Shown here piece after piece: positions 10,118-19,100 of a DNA stretch of 64,000 nucleotides. Origin of the DNA: Lachnospiraceae bacterium (lineage in GTDB: Bacteria > Bacillota > Clostridia > Lachnospirales > Lachnospiraceae). Numbering within the stretch: position 1 is the first letter of the stretch; the number at the start of each line of letters is the position of its first letter. Below the pieces are notes generated by a model. The model made no database searches. It was given only the letters and a program-made list of their open reading frames with translations, and was not told where the DNA came from. Location of the stretch: contig JAFYAS010000020.1 of NCBI GenBank assembly GCA_017540605.1, positions 1 to 64,000 of the forward strand. The letters are read 5' to 3'. The translations under genes and the position numbers were made by a program.

Positions 10118-10124
10118 TTATTTG

Positions 10125-10156
10125 TTGCTCTTTTGTTGCATATTACACTTTATACT
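10125..10156 (+). promoter_or_regulatory. Shared two-repeat promoter element upstream of giant gene C
   Basis: TTGCTC (10125-10130) and TTGCAT (10136-10141) are 11 bp apart with the same TTTTG between them. A -10-like TATACT (10151-10156) starts 26 bp from the first box, exactly as at genes A and D. The second box is the most divergent of the three sites. A second TATGATATT lies slightly downstream at 10162. Confidence 0.62.
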
Positions 10157-10208
10157 TCAGTTATGATATTCAAAAGTATGTGATTAAGAAATAATGGAGG
10201 TAATCATA

Positions 10209-13200
10209 ATGACGGCATACAAGGAGTTGGAAGTACGCGAAAAGTTTAATAAGATCACCAGACTTTTAAACTATTTACAGAGAAATATGAAGGAGTTTTA
10301 TGATTTTTATGCTCCTTATAATAATTTTTATAATACAGTAAAAACGAATCTTGATTCCCTTTATCAGACAAATGATCTTGGTCTGATCGATCAGATGAGT
10401 GCAGAAAATATTGAGGATATCAAGAAAGAATATTCGGACCTTCAGCTTATGATGCTGAATCATAAGCAGAAGATGCTGGAGTGGGCTCAGCAAAATGGAA
10501 TAGATCAGAAGATAATTAATAAGGCTGAGAATTATTTCAATGAAGTAAATGAAATGATCACGAGAGACAAGAATGTAGTTGATACACTCGATATAAGAGA
10601 TGGTCTCTCCCTTCCTGCTGCCATCTATAAGAACTCCTATGAGCTTTCCCATAATCAGGCCGAGAAGGATATTAAGTTCGCTGAATATCTGATGATAATG
10701 AGAAACACAAATTCTAAAGAAGAGGAGCTTTTAGAAAAATATATCAAAAGCTCTCCTGAAAAGATTCGTAGGGACTGCGTGAATCGTCTGGAGAAACATC
10801 CGAGGATTTATGAGTATGTCACCATGCCTCAGGATGCCATATATGCGATCAATACAGGTGATGAAACAATAATAAATGAGTATCTTAATTCCCATGGGGA
10901 TGTACTCTCATTTACTCAGAAAACCAGACTTAATAAGCAGATAGCAGCCATGAAGCTCGCAGAACAGATTAAGAATGAGGGCGAATTCTTCATGGAGAAT
11001 GAAGAGGAAATAGGAGATAAACCGAAGGTATTTCGTCCCAGTGACGCGAAGGAACCTGATGCCTGTGAGCTGGATATAGATCTTCCTGATTTCCAGACAA
11101 GCAATCAGGGCGGCTGGTCCTGCGGAGCACAGCTGCTCATAAACAGCAGAGGCAGTAAGAAAGTGACCCAGGAACATGTACGTGACTACAGGGCACCTCT
11201 TACGAAGCAGCAGATCGATGAGGACAGAAATCTGATCAACAGACAGTATAACTATGACAGTTCTCAGAATCTGATGAACAGAAGTGATCCTATCCTTGCT
11301 TACGCTCCGAATTCCATGCTGCATGAGCTTACCATACAGCAGTATCTGAGACCTGAAGAGAAAGCAGGCATTTCTCAGGAAAGCTATCTTGATAATTCTC
11401 TTGAAGTTATTAAGAAGACTATTAAGCATGCCATAACGGTTGAGCATTCGCCGGTTGTTTTTCGTAAACCCGGTCATTATATAACCATCATTGGTATTGA
11501 CGGAGATACTGTAAAGTATAAGGACAGTCAGAGAAAACCCGGCACTACACCTAATCAGACTCATAAAACAAGCCTGAAAGAACTCACAGCTCAGCTCATT
11601 CTGAATAAAGATATAAACAGAAGAAGCTCAGTAGAAATGACCTGGGTATCCGACATCAAGCTTTCGAAGGATGGAAAGACCATCCATGGAATTCCCAGTA
11701 AATATACTGAGATGAAAGAAGATGGAACACTGCTTCTTCCTCCTGATGAGATCCAGCTTGCTGCTGATGATGCAAACAGTACCGGTATCAATCGGAATGG
11801 CGTAAGAATATATCGTCCGGGCGGAGATGAGGATAAAATGTTGGGTCAGAATGAGGCAAGTGTTTATTCTGATGGCGGAATAGTTAAGTTCGAAAAGGTT
11901 TACATGCCAAAGCAGCTTAATGCAGAGTATCTCAGGAAAATGGCTGAGAAGAGGACTGTAGAGGAAGAGGCAACTCTCAATATGCAGGATAAGGAGTACT
12001 GGGGTGTCGATCATGCTATTGATGTTGTGCGTCCTGAAGCAGCCAATATCGCAAATGAAAATAATGTAAATAATAATATAGAAAATGATAACGCAAATAA
12101 CGCAGTAAATCAGGAAGAGGCTGAACAGAATTATCAGCCACACTACAGCCTCTCTGAAATCAGTACGGCTATAGGTAATGTGGCTGACGAACTGGATAGC
12201 CATAAGATCAGTTTCTCTTTAACCGGCCAGTATGAGGATTATGACAATTTAAGCACTGAGCTTCAGGAAATACATGACCTTGCAGAGCTTGGCAGGAAAA
12301 GTGCGATTAAAAATGACGGAAGATTCGGACAGAATAAGATGAAACGCATGATGGATCTGATAAACGGTGCCATCACAACTGCAGGCTCATATCTGGATAA
12401 TAAATACGAAGATATGATGGACGATCCTTCCCGTAAGACAGATCCTAAGAAGCAGACCAGAGAACAGCCACGTATTAAAGCTGTGATAGGTGCACTTGAC
12501 AAGCTTATGGATATCAGAAATGTGCTTTCAGGTGGGGCTGATCAGGAGTTAAAGCGTGCTGAGAAAGATGGCATAATAAATAATTATAAGGCTGTTCTGG
12601 TAAATGAGGCAGATAAGAAAAAGCAGCAGGAAGCTACCTTTAAAAACAGATCAGTTGATGCGGATCTGATGGAGAGACAGATTACTGAGATTGATGCTCT
12701 TATGGGTTTACAGCCGGAATTCTTGGATCAGTTTAAGAGTAAAAACAGGATAAAATATCAGACTGTAAACGGAAATAAAGTATCACTTTTCAGAAAGATC
12801 AAACCTATCAATGAGGGCTTTAATGCTATCGGAACCGATGACAAAAGTCTCGGCCTTTCAAGTAAGGATTTTGCGGCTCTCAGCTTTGCGGCACTGACCA
12901 CAAGAGATATATATGAAAAGTACGATTCGAAATATAAGGTATGGGATGATAATCCATATCTTGATAAAGAATCAAGATACAGGGTAAATAACACAAGGGT
13001 GGTATTTGGTCTTGCGTCTAAGCTTGATTATGAGATGACAAAAAGTATAGACAATATCGTTGATTCAAGAAACTATACAGCTGATGTTATGAGAAGCTAT
13101 GAAAATGGCAATAAAGAGCCACTTGCAAAGCTGATAACCGAGGGTATAAAGAATTTCAAGGACATTGCCCTGGGCGGTGATTATGAATTATATACAGACC

Positions 13201-15962
13201 TGATCGTTTACAGTGAGATGGGACAGCGTATGACAGCCATGCTTGACAGGGATCCGGAGCTGATGAAGCTTGCCACATCCAAGGGAATTACCGGTCAGGA
13301 TATTGAGCTTATCAGATCCATGGGAACCTTTGGAAGGATAGATGATCTTCGTATTAAAGTACTTAATATGTTTAGTAATAAGGGTATTATAAATGATCTG
13401 AAGCTTTCGGATACTCAGAAGGAAGAGTATTATACTGATCTGCTGATGGGAATACGTATTCAGGAAAATGCAGAAGGTATAGAAGAAGGACTAAGTGATA
13501 ATCCTGAATATCTAAGGGAAATAAATGAACGTGATAAAAAGGCAGCGGAGATATCTCTTAACGCTCTGACACAATTTGATATTGATATAAAGGAGCATCT
13601 GGAAGCAAATTACAGCCAGGCAAGTTTTGGACAGCTGCTGGCGGATCATAACAACCTTAAGAATGCAGCCCTTGCTGAACCTGTCGAAGCTGTCAGGTTT
13701 GAGAAGCTTGTTGATGCAAATCAAACCTTCAGGATAGCACTAAAAGAATTCTTTAAAAATCAGCAGACTCAGTTCAAGCAGTATGAAGAAGGACTCGTCA
13801 ACCGGATGATAGACGAGATAAATGCGGAAGGTATAAAACGTGGATATGACATGAGCCTCCCGGAAAATCATATGTACAGAGTTCCTATCATGATCGATCT
13901 GAAGAAGGCTCAGATGGAGGAAAAGAAAAAACAGGCTGAGAAGGGCCAGCTGCCTCAGGAGGAGAGAGAAGGTTTCGCCAGAGAATATGAGGACTTCCAG
14001 ATATATTCACGAATGGCATATTCTTCCTTCAAGGGACTGGGACTTTGTAAGGATGTACAAAGATTAATGCCGGGTGCAGGCGGTGTTATGATGAATTATA
14101 AAGGCCATACGGAGAAGATCATAGCTTTAAAATATAAATCGGTTAATCCCCTTATGCAGAAAATGTCTGATCCGGGCTTCTATGAGAAGGAAAGACGCCG
14201 TATAAAGGACTATCTGAAGGGCTCGGGAATCTCTAAGCTTAAGCCTGCCGACTTTTTCAGGCTGATGAATACCGGACATAAGGAGCAGGGTAAAACCTTT
14301 ACGACTTCACAGAGAAGGATGCTTTCTGTAGCTGCATCCCTGAAAGCCTATGAAAAGCTGAAGCCGAATGAAAAAAATCAGCTTGCAGCACTTTACGCTC
14401 CCCTTGCAGAGGTAAGAGAGCCAGAGCTTGCTCCTCGGGGACGTAATGCTAAAGAAAGTAAGGCGCTCCTTAACAGAAGAATGATAAGTGCATTTGCAAA
14501 GAATGCAGAAAAGGTGATCAGCCAGATCAAGGGAACCTACGGAAAAGGAAAGAGTGATTCCAAGCCTTCAGCTGATATGAAGAAGGTAGCGAACAGTCTG
14601 AAGGACTTCAGGACGGATATGAGCGTAGAGGAGTTCGAGAAGCAGCTTAAGGCTCTTGATGAGGTTGTAGATATTTACGTTAAGAAGAAGGGATTTCCAA
14701 GTAAGTCTGACAGAGTTGACAGATTGGAATTCGTCAAGAATCTGAAGATAGATATCGCAGATTATAAAAATGAAGCAGAATCGATCCGAAAAGGAAAAGG
14801 CGGTAAGATTCATGATATTCATCTTGGTGAAGTAACAAAGGGAAATACCATCACTGTAAATGATCTGAAGAAAAATCTGCTTAGTTTCACTCATAATATG
14901 ATGGAAATGAGTTCAGTAGGAATGCTTCCTATATATCTTTATGATCCGACAGTTCCAAGCCAGCTCAGAACAGAGATGCCACCTACACCGAAAGGGGAAT
15001 TCAAGAAATTTCTTGATGCTATGAAGGATTGGGATAAGCTTAAAAAGCCGGGACATGATCATCAGTCACCTAAGGTAAGCTTTGATATTATAAAAGAAGT
15101 TGTGGAAAGATTAAACACTGCAGCAACAAAATGGCTTTCATCACATGAACCTTATGGAACAGATTTTGAGCTTGAAAGATATGATTTTGTGAAGACAACC
15201 TGGGAGAGTGCGCAGACTGCCTTAAGAAATATCAGATATCTGCAGCCATATATGGATATAGTCACACCTGAAGGAAGGATGGGCAGCCTGAATATATATG
15301 ATGCAGTAAAAACAATGCCTGAACCATATAAGAATATTACGGCAGTTACGGATGAGCAGGGTTCTTTCTTCTATCCAACAGCTGTTCTGCAACCCTGGAA
15401 TGATGCAAAACAGCAGCTTGGTCAGGATGAAAACAATTTTCAGAAGAAATATAATAAGGGAAATAAAATAAGAACTGAACTGTCTAATACTTATGCAAAT
15501 GTGGCTATAGGAATAATTTATAAGTACCCTCTGTACAACCTTGATCTGGAGAACGCTGATCAGGAATCCTTAAATAAGAGACCTGTTAATATGGCTGGAC
15601 AGGCTACAGTGGATATGTTCATAAGGTCAATGGATAAGGTAGACGGATGGGCAGAGCTTTCAAAGAAATATACTGATAGTGATCTGAAGGATGCTTTGAA
15701 AGATATATCTAAAGATGTAGCAAAAACCAAGGCATTCCGGAATGTTGTTGAGGATTCAGCATTATGTGATATCTGTGACAACGTCATGGAAGAAGCAAAA
15801 AAACTAGGAGATGATAATAAGTTATCAGCTATCGTGAGCAAGGAAAATGTTGAAAAACGCATCAGGCAGATTCAAAAAGCAAAGAACGCCCAGAACAATG
15901 TACAGAATAACGCCCAGAATAATGCACAGAACAATGCGCCTGTAAATGCTATGGGGCTATAA
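10209..15962 (+). CDS. Giant protein C, 1917 aa, with a papain/C39-like cysteine protease core
   Basis: An in-frame ATG at 10194 overlaps the GGAGG site (10196-10200), so the start is taken as 10209. After ~285 helical residues comes a cysteine-peptidase-like core. Q300 precedes GGWSCG with Cys at 305. GHYITIIG carries His at 423, and KYKDS carries Asp at 439. The order Gln-Cys-His-Asp and the local sequence fit papain-like or C39-like peptidases. An Asn-rich linker follows (~615-640). Residues ~877-1100 hold a module shared with giant protein D, with the motif EMGQRMTAMLDRDPEL. A helical module near 1590-1670 aligns with A, B and D. The tail is a QNNA repeat. No signal peptide or membrane segment is seen. 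Leucine CTG codons look more frequent than in genes A, B and D. Substrate is unknown. Confidence 0.83.
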   Translation: MTAYKELEVREKFNKITRLLNYLQRNMKEFYDFYAPYNNFYNTVKTNLDSLYQTNDLGLIDQMSAENIEDIKKEYSDLQLMMLNHKQKMLEWAQQNGIDQKIINKAENYFNEVNEMITRDKNVVDTLDIRDGLSLPAAIYKNSYELSHNQAEKDIKFAEYLMIMRNTNSKEEELLEKYIKSSPEKIRRDCVNRLEKHPRIYEYVTMPQDAIYAINTGDETIINEYLNSHGDVLSFTQKTRLNKQIAAMKLAEQIKNEGEFFMENEEEIGDKPKVFRPSDAKEPDACELDIDLPDFQTSNQGGWSCGAQLLINSRGSKKVTQEHVRDYRAPLTKQQIDEDRNLINRQYNYDSSQNLMNRSDPILAYAPNSMLHELTIQQYLRPEEKAGISQESYLDNSLEVIKKTIKHAITVEHSPVVFRKPGHYITIIGIDGDTVKYKDSQRKPGTTPNQTHKTSLKELTAQLILNKDINRRSSVEMTWVSDIKLSKDGKTIHGIPSKYTEMKEDGTLLLPPDEIQLAADDANSTGINRNGVRIYRPGGDEDKMLGQNEASVYSDGGIVKFEKVYMPKQLNAEYLRKMAEKRTVEEEATLNMQDKEYWGVDHAIDVVRPEAANIANENNVNNNIENDNANNAVNQEEAEQNYQPHYSLSEISTAIGNVADELDSHKISFSLTGQYEDYDNLSTELQEIHDLAELGRKSAIKNDGRFGQNKMKRMMDLINGAITTAGSYLDNKYEDMMDDPSRKTDPKKQTREQPRIKAVIGALDKLMDIRNVLSGGADQELKRAEKDGIINNYKAVLVNEADKKKQQEATFKNRSVDADLMERQITEIDALMGLQPEFLDQFKSKNRIKYQTVNGNKVSLFRKIKPINEGFNAIGTDDKSLGLSSKDFAALSFAALTTRDIYEKYDSKYKVWDDNPYLDKESRYRVNNTRVVFGLASKLDYEMTKSIDNIVDSRNYTADVMRSYENGNKEPLAKLITEGIKNFKDIALGGDYELYTDLIVYSEMGQRMTAMLDRDPELMKLATSKGITGQDIELIRSMGTFGRIDDLRIKVLNMFSNKGIINDLKLSDTQKEEYYTDLLMGIRIQENAEGIEEGLSDNPEYLREINERDKKAAEISLNALTQFDIDIKEHLEANYSQASFGQLLADHNNLKNAALAEPVEAVRFEKLVDANQTFRIALKEFFKNQQTQFKQYEEGLVNRMIDEINAEGIKRGYDMSLPENHMYRVPIMIDLKKAQMEEKKKQAEKGQLPQEEREGFAREYEDFQIYSRMAYSSFKGLGLCKDVQRLMPGAGGVMMNYKGHTEKIIALKYKSVNPLMQKMSDPGFYEKERRRIKDYLKGSGISKLKPADFFRLMNTGHKEQGKTFTTSQRRMLSVAASLKAYEKLKPNEKNQLAALYAPLAEVREPELAPRGRNAKESKALLNRRMISAFAKNAEKVISQIKGTYGKGKSDSKPSADMKKVANSLKDFRTDMSVEEFEKQLKALDEVVDIYVKKKGFPSKSDRVDRLEFVKNLKIDIADYKNEAESIRKGKGGKIHDIHLGEVTKGNTITVNDLKKNLLSFTHNMMEMSSVGMLPIYLYDPTVPSQLRTEMPPTPKGEFKKFLDAMKDWDKLKKPGHDHQSPKVSFDIIKEVVERLNTAATKWLSSHEPYGTDFELERYDFVKTTWESAQTALRNIRYLQPYMDIVTPEGRMGSLNIYDAVKTMPEPYKNITAVTDEQGSFFYPTAVLQPWNDAKQQLGQDENNFQKKYNKGNKIRTELSNTYANVAIGIIYKYPLYNLDLENADQESLNKRPVNMAGQATVDMFIRSMDKVDGWAELSKKYTDSDLKDALKDISKDVAKTKAFRNVVEDSALCDICDNVMEEAKKLGDDNKLSAIVSKENVEKRIRQIQKAKNAQNNVQNNAQNNAQNNAPVNAMGL

Positions 15963-16049
15963 AATAGAGGGGCTGACACATTATTAAGTTAAATCGCCCA
16001 TGAACGGGCCGGAAGAAGACAGTCGGCTTGTACCAGGCACCTCAATTTG

Positions 16050-16081
16050 TTGCGCTTTTGTTACGCAACTGATGTTATATT
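16050..16081 (+). promoter_or_regulatory. Shared two-repeat promoter element upstream of giant gene D
   Basis: TTGCGC (16050-16055) and TTACGC (16061-16066) are 11 bp apart, again joined by TTTTG. A -10-like TATATT (16076-16081) with extended TGT starts 26 bp after the first box. It is the third example of this arrangement in the window. Confidence 0.64.
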
Positions 16082-16142
16082 ATAGCCATACTTAGCAGAA
16101 TTAATCAAATATCATTTTTTTAGGAAAAAGGAGGAATCCACA

Positions 16143-19100
16143 ATGCCGGGATTTAAGGAGTTAAGAAAAGGAAAATACCCAAACGCAGCGCTTGCCTATG
16201 CTGTAGAGAAATTCTATGTCAACACTATGATTATACTTGAGCAGTATGTGCCTGAAGAGGAACTTGATCAATATAAGAAAGAGTATATGGATTATATGGA
16301 TATGTCAGATTTAGTCTTTGCTGATGACATAATATATAGTCGGAACAAATCGGAGAATGTCAAGAAAAAAATGACTGATACCAAAGCGGACGAATATGGA
16401 ATCAGGTTCTTAGAGAAGACTAAAGACTATTTTACGAAAGCCCGCAAAGCGTTTCCCGAATTGGATAAAGATTTTAAGGATTTCTTTGACAGTCTGGAAA
16501 TTGAGGGCAGTTCTGATGGCAGTCTTATGGAAGCCAGATTCGAGAGCCAGTATCTGACTAATCTTAATCAGCTTGGCGGCGGTCCCAAATTCTTCAAATT
16601 CTCAAGTGCCGAACTTAAGAATGGACTCTTGGGTGAGAAAGACGAGGCGACTGGTAAGTACAAAGGACCTTATGAACCGCTTATGGATTATTATAGAAGC
16701 ACAACTAATCTTATTAAGCTTGAATTTGTCAGACAGAAGAATAATGAAGAGGGGTGGACTCCTGAAAAGGAGCAGGAGTTTCTTGCCAATCTTAAGAAGG
16801 AGCAGGAGAATGTTGTAGACAGCTTTGAGAGATTATATGCCATTGAGGATAATGGACAATATGACAAATACCTTGACAATGAATTGGAACATATTACCGG
16901 TAAGAAAGGTCAGATAAGAAGTGCCTATAAGTGTATCGGGGCTGTCAAAGGTCAGATAAAGGCTATTGAGAATGGATGGTCACAGGATGAACTTACTGTA
17001 TTAGGGTCAATCGGTATTATGGAAGCCCACCTTAAGATGTTAAAGGATGAGTTTGAAGAGAAAATGGCATATGCCTATACCGATATTAAATTAGGAGAAA
17101 ATGGCATTGCTGACCTTAGTGATAAAGATTTAATCTTATGGGGAAAAGCCCGTAGAGCTATTCAGGCGGAAACGGATAACAGAAAGCTCATTAAAGAATT
17201 CGAGGATGAGCTTAACAAACTTAAAGAAGCAGCCTGGAACAAAAAAATCGAATCTGACAAAGATAAGGAAGAGATTACAGGCAGCGTAAGCAGTTTTATG
17301 AAAAAATACCGCGAGATTGAGCTAAAGGATTTCTCTATGTTAGGCATGTTAAACGGACTTGCGAAAGAAATAAAAGACAATGAAAACTTTGTCAAGGAAG
17401 TGGCTGATAAACTGGTACTTGCAAAGAATAATATCAACAATAATGTTAATCAGAATGTCATTAATAACAATGCCAACATTAATAATGTTAATCAGAATGT
17501 CATTAATAACAATGCCAACATTAATAATAATGCAAAGCCTGAACTGTATGATGTCGGGGTGAAACGTGATTCTCTGCCGAATGAGGGTTATGTTGAAGCT
17601 TTCAATGATAGAAAAAAGAAAGCCGACACTGCGATTCGGGCATATAGCGCACAGTCAAGCAAGGAGGATAAGATTCTCTTCTATCTGTCATACGCTGCCA
17701 AAAACACTGTTAATCAAAATCAACCGATTATGAATACGACAATAGAGATACCTGCTGATATCCCGGAATTAGAAAAGAATGCAATTAAGAATAAGGCCGA
17801 CGAGCAGTTCCAAAGTGCAATGGAAATCAGGAAAAATGCGGGTATTAATCCCATAGCCGGAACTTCGCCTGAAGAGGATGACTGTCAGGAGAATCTGAAA
17901 AACAAGCTCATATACGATCTTGTGGGCGATGGCTCAAGAGAGAATATCATAGACAGTTTCAAGGCTTTCGGAATTGTTAATGCCCTTAATATTAATAACC
18001 AGGGCAAGAAATACAAAGAGATACTTGACTCGCTTCCGAAGAATGAGCCTAACAGGGATAAGAAAGCCCTGTATCTGGCATACAAACGTCAGGGACATGA
18101 GGCGATGTTAAACGCGGCTGCCGGCTCATTTAGTTCAACGGATTTTATTGCGGTATTCAATTATTCGGATGATATCGGTATCGAGGTAAAAGACAAAATA
18201 TTCGATAATTTCAAGTATGATAAGGACCGGACTACATTCAAAGACTTCTTTGACAAATTAGGCTATACGGCTGATGAGAGAAAGCTTTACATGGCCGATA
18301 ACGGATGTAGTGAGGCAGATAAGATATACGATTATTATAAGAATAAGTTGACAGATGATGAAGTGGACAATCCAACGGATGCTGATGTTCTTGAGTCTGT
18401 TAAAGAGGCGTATACTACGTTATTTGCAAAGATTATAGTTAATTCGGTAATGAAAGGTCCGATGGATTATTTTGATGCAAATTATAGTGTTAATATGACT
18501 GTCAGCCATTATATGAATATATTGCGCTTTAAGGATGAAGAAAAGAAGGATTTCCTTAAATATTACGGTGCAAAAGAAACTGATTCGGTATTCAATACAT
18601 TCAATAAATATATTAACGATAATGAAGTTATAAAGAATCGCATCCTTGACGAAAATGAAAAGAATGAGATGAACAGGGAGATTACCGCTGATAATGTCAG
18701 AAATTTTGCAAAGCAATTATTGGGGGAGGAATTTGCATCCAAGCGCAAAAAGTTAAAGACCTTCGAGAATGAATATTCTGAGAATATGACGGTTGCCCGT
18801 TATATGGAGATTCTTGATCTTGATGATTTCGCAAAAAATGAGTTCTTATCTTCATATGACACTACAGAAAATGCCAGGATAAAAGATGTATTTTCCAAAG
18901 AATTATCGGCTGAAAAAGGTGATAATGCTGTTGTATCTGATGAAGAGCTCAATGTATATGCCGGAAAGAAATTAGGGGATGCAATTGAGGAGCAGATCAA
19001 TTCGGGAAAATATATTGAAGATAAGACCGTATGGGGCAATATGTATGTTCATTTTGCAGACAATATCGGAACCTTTGGAGACAAGATGATATATAAGAAA

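Noticed and set aside
10908-11564. A 218-codon open frame on the minus strand inside giant gene C
   Set aside because: It lies fully within a well-supported + strand gene with a protease core, has no ribosome-binding site and no family pattern. The same applies to the other minus-strand open frames inside genes, which reflect codon bias.
17430-17530. A CRISPR-like array
   Set aside because: The repeat is a direct tandem without spacers, lies in frame in giant gene D and encodes an Asn-rich linker.
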